Source of the DNA: Streptomyces sp. f51
GTDB taxonomy: Bacteria > Actinomycetota > Actinomycetes > Streptomycetales > Streptomycetaceae
Direction of reading: 5' to 3'
Assembly: GCF_037940415.1 (NCBI RefSeq)
Contig: NZ_CP149798.1
Location: forward strand, 3,158,501 to 3,222,500
DNA length: 64,000 nt
Shown here: in pieces, positions 34,350 to 42,299 of the stretch
Layout: the number at the start of each line of letters is the position of its first letter
How positions within the stretch are numbered: position 1 is the stretch's first letter
Position numbers and translations under genes: made by a program
Notes under the pieces: model-generated
What the model was told of the DNA's origin: nothing
Databases searched by the model: none
Seen by the model: only the letters and a program-made list of their open reading frames with translations

Positions 34350-35285
34350 ATGTCGCGGCCGCCGCTTCATCCGGAGTTCCACGAGATCGCCAAGCGCGTC
34401 AACAACTGGGGGCGCTGGGGGGACGACGACGAGATCGGAACGCTGAACCTCATCACCGACGAGGTGGTGCGGGAGGCCGCGGGGACCGTGAGGACCGGGC
34501 GCCGCGTTCCGCTCGCCCTGCCGCTCCAGCAGGACGGGGTGCAGACCGGGATGATCCCGGGGCGGGTCAATCCGCTGCACGCGATGGTGCAGATCAACCA
34601 GGAGATCTTCGGCCCCGGCACGGTGGCGTGCAGCGACGACGCCGTGACCATGGGCCTCCAGGCGGCCACGCACTGGGACGCGCTGCCCCACGTCTCGCAC
34701 TCCGGCCGGCTCTACAACGGGCGCCCGGCCTCCACCGTCACCCCGCACGGCGGAGCCGAGTTCGGCGGGATCGACAAGCCGCGGCACATCGTCTCGCGCG
34801 GTGTCCTGCTCGACGTGGCACGCGCGCGAGGCGAACACCGGCTGGCCGGCGGGCACGCCGTCACCCCCGAAGACCTGGAGGCGGCGGAGGAGTTGGCGGG
34901 GACGCGGGTGCGGGCGGGCGACATCGTGCTCGTACGGACCGGGCAGATCCAGGTGTATCTGGCGGGCGACAAGCACGGGTACGGGTATCCGTCGCCGGGT
35001 CTTTCGGTGCGCACGCCCGAGTGGTTCCACGCGCGCGATGTCGCGGCGGTCGCCAACGACACCCTGACCTTCGAGATCTTCCCGCCCGAGATCGAGGACC
35101 TGTGGCTGCCCGTGCACGCGCTCGACCTGGTCGAGATGGGGATGCTGCAAGGCCAGAACTGGAATCTCGAAGAGTTGTCCACAGCCTGTGGACAAGAAGA
35201 GCGATACGCCTTCCTGCTGTCGGCGATGCCGGAACCCTTCGTCGGCGGCACCGGCACACCGGTGGCGCCCGTGGCGATCCTCTGA
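34350..35285 (+). CDS. cyclase-family hydrolase (kynurenine formamidase-like)
   Basis: 311 aa from ATG 34350 with GGAGG immediately upstream. The metal motif ATHWDALPHVSH near residue 110 corresponds to H-x-G-T-H-x-D-x-P-x-H of the cyclase/KynB family, with the third glycine-threonine pair drifted. The C-terminal half has GDIVLVRTGQ and FEIFPPEIEDLWLPVHALDL. Family members hydrolyse amides or lactones or act as cyclases. In this set it could open a lactone or cyclic ester made by oxidation. Divergent from the SDR operon. Confidence 0.87.
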   Translation: MSRPPLHPEFHEIAKRVNNWGRWGDDDEIGTLNLITDEVVREAAGTVRTGRRVPLALPLQQDGVQTGMIPGRVNPLHAMVQINQEIFGPGTVACSDDAVTMGLQAATHWDALPHVSHSGRLYNGRPASTVTPHGGAEFGGIDKPRHIVSRGVLLDVARARGEHRLAGGHAVTPEDLEAAEELAGTRVRAGDIVLVRTGQIQVYLAGDKHGYGYPSPGLSVRTPEWFHARDVAAVANDTLTFEIFPPEIEDLWLPVHALDLVEMGMLQGQNWNLEELSTACGQEERYAFLLSAMPEPFVGGTGTPVAPVAIL

Positions 35286-35782
35286 CGGCCCGTCCACCGG
35301 GGGCGGCCCGCGGACCCGGCCCGGCGAGGGGCGGTCGGCGGCGCGCCTCCCCCACTCTCGACTGCGCCCGGCCGGAAGGTCCCCACCTCTCGCCGGGCAC
35401 GGCATCACGCGCCACCAACCGTCTCCGGCGTACCCGCCCTGCCCCCCCTGGCCGCGGGGGAGCCGACGCCGAATCGCGACCCGCACTCGCCGAGGGCTCC
35501 CGTCACCGGAGCCCCCGCCGTCCCCTCGCGGCGAATCGCTGAACACAAGCGTGATCAAACGGACACGCCACGTCAACACCCGATCGGGGATTTACGGTGT
35601 TCCACCCTATTTGAGACCGCGCGTACGGAAGCACGACCCGGCGCATTCGGCCACCACGGCGGCCGTGTACAGCGCTTTCGTGCATACATGCACAAAACGC
35701 GAGACGGGGGCAGGGGAACGCGATCGCCTCGGCGGCCCTGGCCGCCGTGCGGCAACCAGGGAGGCCGGCCGGACCGGCCGCG
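35286..35782. other. 497-bp intergenic region with a palindrome, no gene
   Basis: Between two convergent genes. I see no credible coding region. GTGCAT-AC-ATGCAC at 35680-35693 is a perfect 6-bp inverted repeat; AT content is locally higher (35560-35610) than in the surrounding DNA, which may mark a promoter or small RNA, but nothing can be called. Confidence 0.35.
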
Positions 35783-36247
35783 TCAGACAGCCTCGTAGGC
35801 GAACCCGCCGTACGCGCCGTACGGGGAGTCCTGCGCCGCGCCCGAGGCGCAGCGGTCGAGTTCGCACCAGATGCGCTTGCCGGCACCCTCGGGGCTCCAG
35901 CCCCAGCGGTCCGCGAGTCCGTCGACCAGTTCCAGGCCGCGGCCGTTGGTCTCGTCGCCGTCCGCGTGCCGGGGCATCGGCGGCCGGGCGCTGGAGTCGG
36001 CGACCTCCAGGCGCACGGTGGCGGCCCCCGTGCCGCCGCCCGGCAGGCACAGGCGCAGCACGGCCGGACACCCGGTGTGCACCACGGCGTTGGTGACAAG
36101 TTCGGAGACGAGCAGGATCAGCGTCTCGGCGAGTGGTTCATCGGCGTCTATCCCGGACCCCGCGAGCCTCGAACGGGCCCAGCGCCGGGCTCGCCCCACC
36201 TCTGCGGGGTCGGGCCGGATCTCCAGCTGCACTTGAAGCACCTGCAC
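35783..36247 (-). CDS. ATP-binding protein, anti-sigma regulatory factor type (HATPase_c)
   Basis: 154 aa GHKL ATPase of the RsbW/SpoIIAB-like class. N box LVSELVTNAVVHTG (E-L-x-x-N-A-x-x-H), then VRLEVADSS with D-x-S, and a G-x-G loop region ETNGRGLELVDGLADRWGW. Such proteins phosphorylate STAS antagonists or modulate sigma factors; streptomycetes carry dozens. GTG start at 36247. A STAS protein at 42964-43368 is the nearest possible target type, but no genetic link is visible. The C-terminal 25 residues are less conserved. Confidence 0.88.
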   Translation of the reverse strand: MQVLQVQLEIRPDPAEVGRARRWARSRLAGSGIDADEPLAETLILLVSELVTNAVVHTGCPAVLRLCLPGGGTGAATVRLEVADSSARPPMPRHADGDETNGRGLELVDGLADRWGWSPEGAGKRIWCELDRCASGAAQDSPYGAYGGFAYEAV

Positions 36248-36726
36248 CGCTCACACCATCCGAACCGGCGGACACATCGCCTCGCGCCTCACAAGGGCCA
36301 CGATCGTAGCCATTTTCTGCATGGCCAGAACAAGGATCACGGAACGTGATTCCCTTGCGAGACAGCATGGTTGACGTACAGTCACCCCAACAAGCGCTTC
36401 GGGCATATTCCAGCGCGAAGGAGTACGCGTGCGGCATACTGTGCGACGCTCGCCACGGGGAGTCGAACAGGCAGGTGCGGGGGTCCGCCCTGCCGTACGA
36501 GCGGCGCGCATCGCCGGGTTCGGCGCGGCCTCGGGGGCAACACCGGGATGGCTCAGCCTCAGAACCACTCGCATCCCACACAAGGTACCGGAGCACGGCG
36601 CCGACTCCAGGCCGTGACAAGTCACGCCTAGGACACAACCAGGTCTCAACGCTCCGTGATCCTGTTCTGCCACGATCCGCGACATCCGTCCGCGTTCCTC
36701 CCGCGGCGCCCCAGGACAGCGGCCCT
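36248..36726. other. 479-bp intergenic region with palindrome ATCACG-GAA-CGTGAT
   Basis: The palindrome at 36336-36350 has perfect 6-bp arms and is flanked by AAGG and CCCTT. It lies about 90 bp upstream of the ATP-binding protein gene and may be its operator. A small ORF with a good ribosome binding site is noted at 36429. The rest shows nothing recognisable. Confidence 0.4.
36429..36617 (+). CDS. possible small Arg-rich protein
   Basis: 62 residues from GTG 36429, with AAGGAG 5 nt upstream, an unusually good ribosome binding site. The product is basic (about 12 Arg) with a central A-A-R-I-A-G-F-G-A-A segment and no cysteines. Third-position GC is only about two thirds, lower than in neighbouring genes, so coding status is doubtful. 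I do not recognise a family. Confidence 0.3.
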   Translation: MRHTVRRSPRGVEQAGAGVRPAVRAARIAGFGAASGATPGWLSLRTTRIPHKVPEHGADSRP

Positions 36727-37770
36727 CTACACCGTCCGGGCCACCAGATCGTCCGCCAGCTCCTCCTCGCTCTGTGTGACGCCGCCTGCGCGGTGTGTGC
36801 GGACCCATGCCCTCTTGAGATGCAGATGGACGTCGGACTCCCAGGTGAAGCCCATGCCGCCGTGGACCTGGAGACAGTCGCGGGCGCCGCGCACGGCGGC
36901 CTCGTCGGCGAGCACACGGGCCGCCGCGATGTCCGCCGGGTCGGCGGTGACCGAGGCCGCGTAGACGGCCGCACGGGCCGTCTCGACCCGCGCGAGCATG
37001 TCGGCGCACAGATGCTGCACCGCCTGGAAGGCCCCGACCGGCCGCCCGAACTGCTCGCGCGTCCGGGCGTGTTGCACGGCGCTCTCGCAGGTCCGGGAGG
37101 CGCTGCCGAGCTGTTCGGCCGCGGTGAGCAGCGAGGCGACCAGCCGGTCGGGCGTACGTGCCGCCCGGAGCGCCCCGCCCGCGGACCGGCCGTCGGCGCC
37201 CGCGGGCAGCCGGTGCAGGGGGGTCAGCGGGTCCACCGAGGCCAGCCGTACGGCGCCGGTGGCGTCGCCCCGGACGACATCGGCCTCGTCCAGCCACTCC
37301 ACGAGGCCCCCGCAGGCGAGCCCCCGTGCGGCAGCTCCCCCTCCGGCAGCTCCCCCTTCGGTGAGGCACTCCTCGGCACGCCCCCCTTCGGCGAGCCACC
37401 CGTCGGCCGACGTCACGACCACCTCTCCGCCCGCCGCGCCGGGCACGACGCCCGCGGCGAGATGGGTGGCGACGAGCGGGCCGGGCAGCAGGACCCGCCC
37501 CGCCTCCTCGAAGGCCAGCACGGCCTCCGGGAGGCCCAGCCCGACACCGCCCTCGGACTCGGGCAGCCGCAGCGCGAAGAACCCGGCCGCGCCCAGCTCG
37601 CGCCACAGCCCCCGGTCGAGCACGCGCCCGCCCCCGGGAGGCCTCCCCTCCGCCCGGTCCACGGCCGCGCGCAGCTCCTCCCGCCCGAAGCGGCCCTCCA
37701 GCAGTGCGCGTACGCCCTGGCGCAGGGCCCGTTGGTCGTCCGTGAGCCGGAAGTCCACTGTGCAGCTCAT
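36727..37770 (-). CDS. acyl-CoA dehydrogenase, beta-like subunit
   Basis: 347 aa. ATG 37770 overlaps the TGA of the alpha-like gene (ATGA), so the two are probably made together. N-terminal FRLTDDQRALRQGVRALLE and FALRLPESEGGVGLGLPEAV are normal. The middle is shortened and carries a Gly/Ala/Glu-rich run. The C-terminal flavin motif REQFGRPVGAFQAVQHLCAD and VHGGMGFTWESDVHLHLKR are kept. This matches the FadE27-like partner of alpha2beta2 acyl-CoA dehydrogenases, which act on bulky or branched CoA esters. Confidence 0.88.
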   Translation of the reverse strand: MSCTVDFRLTDDQRALRQGVRALLEGRFGREELRAAVDRAEGRPPGGGRVLDRGLWRELGAAGFFALRLPESEGGVGLGLPEAVLAFEEAGRVLLPGPLVATHLAAGVVPGAAGGEVVVTSADGWLAEGGRAEECLTEGGAAGGGAAARGLACGGLVEWLDEADVVRGDATGAVRLASVDPLTPLHRLPAGADGRSAGGALRAARTPDRLVASLLTAAEQLGSASRTCESAVQHARTREQFGRPVGAFQAVQHLCADMLARVETARAAVYAASVTADPADIAAARVLADEAAVRGARDCLQVHGGMGFTWESDVHLHLKRAWVRTHRAGGVTQSEEELADDLVARTV

Positions 37771-38921
37771 CTCCCCCTGGGAAGGCCGAGGATCCGCTCG
37801 GCCACGATGTTCCGCTGGATCTGCGAGGTGCCCGCGGCGATCGTGTACGACAGGGACGACAGCCGGTCCAGGCTCCATTCCCGGCCCAGGTCGAGGGACT
37901 CGGGACCGAGGACCTCCGCGGCGGCGTCGAACAGCTCCTGACGGGCGTGCGAATAGCGCAGCTTGAAGACCGAACCGCCGACGCCGGGCACGCCCCCGGT
38001 GCTCTGCGCCTCGCTGACGTTCCACTGGGTGAGCCGCCACAGCGCGCGGAACTCGGCGTTCAGCCTGCCGAGACGGCGGCGCAGGACGGCGTCGTCCCAG
38101 CGGCCGTTCTTCCGTGCCTCGCGCGCGACCTCGGACAGGACGCGGCGGCAGGCGACCACCTCGCCGACGAAGGCGGTGCCGCGCTCGTAGGAGAGCGTCA
38201 CCATGGTCACACGCCAGCCGTCGTTCTCGGCCCCGACCCGGTTGGCGGCCGGGACGCGCACCTCGTCGAGGAAGACCTCCGCGAACTCGGTGGAGCCCGC
38301 GAGCGTGCGCAGCGGGCGGACGGTGATCCCGGGCGCGTCCATGGGCATCGCGAGCCAGGTGATGCCCCGGTGCTTGGGCGCGTCCGGGTCGGTGCGCACC
38401 AGCAGTTCGCACCAGTCGGCCACCTCGGCGTGGGAGGTCCAGATCTTGGACCCGCTCACCACGTAGTCGTCGCCGTCGCGCCACGCGCGCGTGCGCAGCG
38501 CCGCGAGGTCGGATCCGGCGCCGGGTTCGCTGAAGCCCTGGCACCAGACCTCCTCTCCGCGCAGCACGGGCGGCAGCCAGCGCGCCCGCTGCTCCGCGCT
38601 CCCCTCGGAGGCGATGGTCGGCCCGGCGTGCAGCAGTCCGACGAAGTTGGCCCCCACGTAGGGGGCGCCCGCCTTCTCGGTCTCCTCCAGGTAGATGAGG
38701 TGCTGGGTGGGCGTGGCACCCCGGCCGCCGGCGTCGACGGGCCAGTGCAGGCCCGCGTACCCGGCGTCGTACAGCATCCGCTGCCAGCCGAGGTCGTACG
38801 CGCGCCGGGCGGGCCAGTCGTGCGGGGAGGGCTTCGGCGGCAGCGCCGGAAGGACCCCGGCGAGCCAGGCCCGCAGGCGCGCGCGGAACTCCTCCTCCTC
38901 GGGCGTGTACGTCAGGTCCAC
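37767..38921 (-). CDS. acyl-CoA dehydrogenase, alpha-like subunit
   Basis: 384 aa from GTG 38921, which shares one base with the TAG of the amidohydrolase. EEVWCQGFSEPGAGSDLAAL and VSGSKIWTSHAEVADW form the flavin and substrate site; FAEVFLDEVRVPAANRVG and LSYERGTAFVGEVVACRRVL follow; the C-terminal helix AAGTSQIQRNIVAERILGLP is standard. Tight coupling with the beta-like gene supports one heterotetramer. Operon: amidohydrolase, alpha, beta, controlled by operator i. Confidence 0.9.
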   Translation of the reverse strand: MDLTYTPEEEEFRARLRAWLAGVLPALPPKPSPHDWPARRAYDLGWQRMLYDAGYAGLHWPVDAGGRGATPTQHLIYLEETEKAGAPYVGANFVGLLHAGPTIASEGSAEQRARWLPPVLRGEEVWCQGFSEPGAGSDLAALRTRAWRDGDDYVVSGSKIWTSHAEVADWCELLVRTDPDAPKHRGITWLAMPMDAPGITVRPLRTLAGSTEFAEVFLDEVRVPAANRVGAENDGWRVTMVTLSYERGTAFVGEVVACRRVLSEVAREARKNGRWDDAVLRRRLGRLNAEFRALWRLTQWNVSEAQSTGGVPGVGGSVFKLRYSHARQELFDAAAEVLGPESLDLGREWSLDRLSSLSYTIAAGTSQIQRNIVAERILGLPRGR

Positions 38922-40108
38922 TACAGGTCCAGGTCGAGCATGCGGATGGCGTTGCCCCGCATCAGCTTGTGCACCGTCTCGTCGTCGAGGCCCTTCACAT
39001 GGTCGAGGGCGACCTCCTTGGTGTGCGGGAAGGTCGAGTCGACGTGCGGGTAGTCGGTCTCGAAGGTGGCGTTGTCGCGGCCCACCACGTCCAGGGACGC
39101 CACCCCGTGCTTGTCGCGGAAGAAGCAGCAGAAGATCTGCCGGTAGTAGTACGTCGACGGGGGCTCCGGGATCAGGTCCCTGACCCCGCCCCAGGCGCGG
39201 TGCTCGGACCAGACGTCGTCGGCCCGCTCCAGGGCGTACGGGATCCAGCCCATCTGGCCCTCGGAGTAGGCGAGTTTGAGGCGCGGGAACTTGACCAGGA
39301 CGCCGCTGAACAGGAAGTCCATCATCGAGGCCATGGCGTTGTTGAAGGACAGCGAGGCCTGGACGGCGGGGGGTGCGTCGGGGGACGCGGCGGGCATCTG
39401 GGAGGACGAGCCGATGTGCATGTTCACGACCGTGCCGGTCTCCTGGCAGACCGCGAAGAACGGGTCCCAGTAACCGGAGTGGATGGAGGGCAGGCCCAGA
39501 TGGGTGGGGATCTCGGAGAAGGTGACGGCCCTGACGCCCCGGGCCGCGTTGCGGCGGATCTCGGCGACCGCGAGAGCGATGTCCCACAGCGGGATCAGGC
39601 ACAACGGGATCAGCCGGCCGCCGCTGTCCCCGCACCACTCCTCGACCATCCAGTCGTTGTAGGCCCGCACGCAGGCCAGGGCGACCTCCTTGTCGTGGGC
39701 CTCGGCGAAGGTCTGGCCGCAGAAGCGCGGGAAGGTGGGGAAGCAGAGGCTGGCCTCGACGTGGTTGAGGTCCATGTCCTTGAGCCGTTCGGCGGGGTCC
39801 CAGCAGCCGCGCCGCATCTCCGCGCGGGTGATGCCCTCCAGCGTCATCTGGTCACGGTCGAAGCCGACGGCGGCGATGTTGCGCTTGTACGGGAACCTGA
39901 GGTCCTCGTAGACCCACCAGTCGGTCGGCGGGCCGTCCGGGTCCATGGTGATGCGGTACTTGCCCCCGACGTAGGCGAGTTCACCGATCCCCGCGGTCAG
40001 CGGCTTCGGTCCCCGGTCGTGGTACTTGCGCGGCAGCCAGGTCTCGAAGAGGTGCGCCGGTTCGATCACATGGTCGTCGACGCTGATGATGAGCGGCAGT
40101 TCGGTCAT
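38921..40108 (-). CDS. amidohydrolase (PF04909 type), complete
   Basis: 395 aa. SVDDHVIEP at residues 9-17 gives the D-x-H metal pair, NMHIGSSSQM a third ligand region, and ETDYPHVDSTFPHTKE the catalytic Asp. Many blocks are identical to the partial protein at 1-1164, so the two are paralogues from a fairly recent duplication or sister enzymes for two steps. Ribosome binding site GGAGGGGACC precedes the ATG. It leads an operon with a heterotetrameric acyl-CoA dehydrogenase. Reaction unknown: ring or C-C hydrolysis, decarboxylation or retro-aldol cleavage are known in the family. Confidence 0.9.
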   Translation of the reverse strand: MTELPLIISVDDHVIEPAHLFETWLPRKYHDRGPKPLTAGIGELAYVGGKYRITMDPDGPPTDWWVYEDLRFPYKRNIAAVGFDRDQMTLEGITRAEMRRGCWDPAERLKDMDLNHVEASLCFPTFPRFCGQTFAEAHDKEVALACVRAYNDWMVEEWCGDSGGRLIPLCLIPLWDIALAVAEIRRNAARGVRAVTFSEIPTHLGLPSIHSGYWDPFFAVCQETGTVVNMHIGSSSQMPAASPDAPPAVQASLSFNNAMASMMDFLFSGVLVKFPRLKLAYSEGQMGWIPYALERADDVWSEHRAWGGVRDLIPEPPSTYYYRQIFCCFFRDKHGVASLDVVGRDNATFETDYPHVDSTFPHTKEVALDHVKGLDDETVHKLMRGNAIRMLDLDL

Positions 40109-40133
40109 GGTCCCCTCCGCCTGGCGTACGTTT

Positions 40134-40148
40134 CTGATGACCCGTCAG
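40134..40148. promoter_or_regulatory. palindromic operator CTGATG-ACC-CGTCAG (site i)
   Basis: Five of six arm pairs, 25 bp before the amidohydrolase start on the minus strand, upstream of its ribosome binding site. Confidence 0.7.
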
Positions 40149-40222
40149 ATTCATCTGCACAAGCAGGCTAGCCCCGCGCCTATGGACCGACAAGGCGCCG
40201 AGCCCTACGCTCTGCCCACGAT

Positions 40223-40237
40223 CTGACTACCCGTCAG
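40223..40237. promoter_or_regulatory. palindromic operator CTGACT-ACC-CGTCAG (site j)
   Basis: Five of six arm pairs, 37 bp before the GTG of the acyl-CoA ligase; 89 bp centre-to-centre from site i in the same divergent region. Confidence 0.7.
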
Positions 40238-40274
40238 TTACAGGGAGCCGAGGGAACCGTCCCGGGGGGCCGAC

Positions 40275-41807
40275 GTGAACGACACCGCACACACCCTGAG
40301 TTCCGCGCGCACGCTGTGGGAACTGGTCGACCGCCGGGCCCGCCTCACCCCCGACCGGCCCGTCCTGCTCCAGGAGGACCGCTCCCTGACCTTCGGCGGG
40401 CTGCGCGACCGCGCCGAGCGGGTGGCGGCGGGCCTCCACGAGCGGGGCGTGCGCCCCGGCACCGTGGTCGCCTGGCAGCTGCCCACCCGGATCGAGACCG
40501 CCGTGCTGTCCTTCGCGCTGGCCCGCGTCGGCGCCGTGCAGTCGCCGGTCATCCCCTTCTACCGCGACCGCGAGGTCGGCTTCGCGCTGCGGGAGTCGAA
40601 GGCCGAGTACTTCGCCGTGCCGGGCGAGTGGCGCGGCTTCGACCACACCGCGATGGCGCACCGGCTCGGCGCGAGGAACGTCTTCGAGGCGTACGAGGAG
40701 CTGCCCGAGGGCGACCCCGCCGTCCTGCCCGCCCCGCCCTCCGACGGCACCTCCGTCCGCTGGATCTACTGGACCTCGGGCACCACCTCCGACCCCAAGG
40801 GCGTGCTGCACACGGACCGTTCACTGATCGCGGGCGGCTCCTGCCTGGCCCACGCCCTGCGGCTGTCCGGGGACGACGTGGGCTCGATGGCCTTCCCGTA
40901 CGCGCACATCGCCGGGCCCGACTACACCGTGATGCTGCTGCTCTACGGCTTCCCGGCGGTGATGTTCGAGCACTTCGCGCTGCCGGACGCGCTCGCGGAG
41001 TACCGCAGGCACGGGGTGACGGTGGCGGGCGGGTCGACGGCGTTCTACTCGATGTTCCTGGCCGAACAGCGCAAGCGGCCCGGGGAGCCGGTGATCCCCA
41101 CGCTGCGGCTGCTCGCGGGCGGCGGGGCCCCGAAACCGCCCGAGGTCTATCACTCGGTCGTCCGCGAGATGGGCGTGCAGCTCACCCACGGGTACGGGAT
41201 GACCGAGGTCCCGATGATCACGATGGGCGCGCCGGACGACACCGCCGAGAACCTGGCCACCACGGAGGGCAGGCCCCCCGAGGGCATGGAGATACGGATC
41301 GTGGACGCGGCGGGCGCTTCCCTGCCGGCCGGTGCGGACGGGGACGTACGGCTCCGGGGGGAGGCCGTGTGCCAGGGGTACCTGGACCCGGCGCAGACCG
41401 CGGAGGCGTTCGACGGGGACGGGTTCCTGATCACCGGGGACGTGGGGCATCTGACCGGCGGCGGCCATCTCGTCCTCACCGGCCGGGTGAAGGACATCAT
41501 CATCCGCAAGGGCGAGAACATCTCGGCCAAGGAGATCGAGGACCTGCTGCACGGGCACCCGGCCGTCGGCGACGCCGCCGTGATCGGGCTGCCCGACGCC
41601 GAGCGCGGGGAGCGCGTCTGCGCGGTGGTGGAACAGCCGCCGGGGGCGCCGGAGCTGACGCTGGCCGCGGTGACGTCCTATCTGCGTGGGGAAGGCCTGT
41701 CCGTGCACAAGCTGCCGGAGCGCCTGGAGGTCGTGGACGCCCTCCCCCGCAACGAAACCCTGCGCAAGGTACTCAAGTACCGGCTCAGGGAACGCTTCTC
41801 CGACTGA
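40275..41807 (+). CDS. AMP-forming acyl-CoA ligase (cyclohexanecarboxylate-CoA ligase-like)
   Basis: 510 aa ANL ligase. P-loop RWIYWTSGTTSDPKGVLHT, adenine site GYGMTEVPM, hinge VLTGRVKDIIIRKGENISAK, and the C-terminal lysine in PRNETLRKVLKYRLR. The segment FPYAHIAGPDYTVMLLLYGF replaces the usual fatty-acid tunnel region, and the whole resembles ligases for cyclic or aromatic acids. GTG start 40275. It is divergent from the amidohydrolase-dehydrogenase operon. Two AMP ligases plus one ADP synthetase suggest that more than one acid is activated in the pathway. Confidence 0.9.
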   Translation: MNDTAHTLSSARTLWELVDRRARLTPDRPVLLQEDRSLTFGGLRDRAERVAAGLHERGVRPGTVVAWQLPTRIETAVLSFALARVGAVQSPVIPFYRDREVGFALRESKAEYFAVPGEWRGFDHTAMAHRLGARNVFEAYEELPEGDPAVLPAPPSDGTSVRWIYWTSGTTSDPKGVLHTDRSLIAGGSCLAHALRLSGDDVGSMAFPYAHIAGPDYTVMLLLYGFPAVMFEHFALPDALAEYRRHGVTVAGGSTAFYSMFLAEQRKRPGEPVIPTLRLLAGGGAPKPPEVYHSVVREMGVQLTHGYGMTEVPMITMGAPDDTAENLATTEGRPPEGMEIRIVDAAGASLPAGADGDVRLRGEAVCQGYLDPAQTAEAFDGDGFLITGDVGHLTGGGHLVLTGRVKDIIIRKGENISAKEIEDLLHGHPAVGDAAVIGLPDAERGERVCAVVEQPPGAPELTLAAVTSYLRGEGLSVHKLPERLEVVDALPRNETLRKVLKYRLRERFSD

Positions 41808-41815
41808 TCCCCGGC

Positions 41816-42230
41816 CGGGGGCCGGGGCGGCCGGGGAGGGGCCGGCGTGGCCGGGAGGGACCGGGGTGGCCGGGAGGGACCGGGGTGGGCGGGCCGGTCC
41901 AGCGCTGCCGGGCGTGACCGGGCGAGGCCCGGCGTGGCCGCGTGGGGTCCGCCGTGGCCGGGCGGGGGCCGGCATGGCCGGGCGGGGGCCGGCATGGCCG
42001 GGCGGGGGCCGGCATGGCCGGGCGGGGGCCGGCATGGCCGGGCGGGGGCCGGCGGGCCGAGGGCCGGGCGGGTCGGGGGCTGGCGTGGCCGAGGGCCGGG
42101 CGGGTCGGGGGCTGGCTTGGTCTGGCATGGCCGGGGCCGGCGTGGCCGAGAGCCGACGCGGCCGAGGGCCGACGTGGCCGAGGGCCGGGCGGGTCGGGGC
42201 GGGCCGATCCCGCCGGGCGGACCGGCCGAT
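41816..42230. repeat. G-rich degenerate minisatellite with five perfect 20-bp units
   Basis: At 41955-42054 five copies of TGGCCGGGCGGGGGCCGGCA stand head to tail, the last with one change. Degenerate GGCCGGG units extend on both sides from about 41816 to 42230. All G-runs are on the plus strand, between convergent genes. Each 20-bp unit is itself partly self-complementary (GGCC). G-quadruplex or hairpin formation is possible. Confidence 0.85.
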
Positions 42231-42299
42231 GGGGGCGGGCCGGATGCTCCGGGCGGTCCGGGTGGCCTCGGCGGTCCGGCCCCGACGGGGACGGGTCCG

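Noticed and set aside
36371..36386. TTGACG-TAC-AGTCAC as a 13th operator copy
   Set aside because: Only 5 of 6 in the left arm and 3-4 of 6 in the right arm, and it does not precede a catabolic gene.
20954..40237. KstR or KstR2 operators for a steroid regulon
   Set aside because: The palindromes have different arm sequences from the KstR (TnnAACnnGTTnnA type) and KstR2 motifs, and no such motif was seen.
41955..42054. CRISPR array
   Set aside because: The 20-bp units are head to tail without spacers; no cas gene is present.
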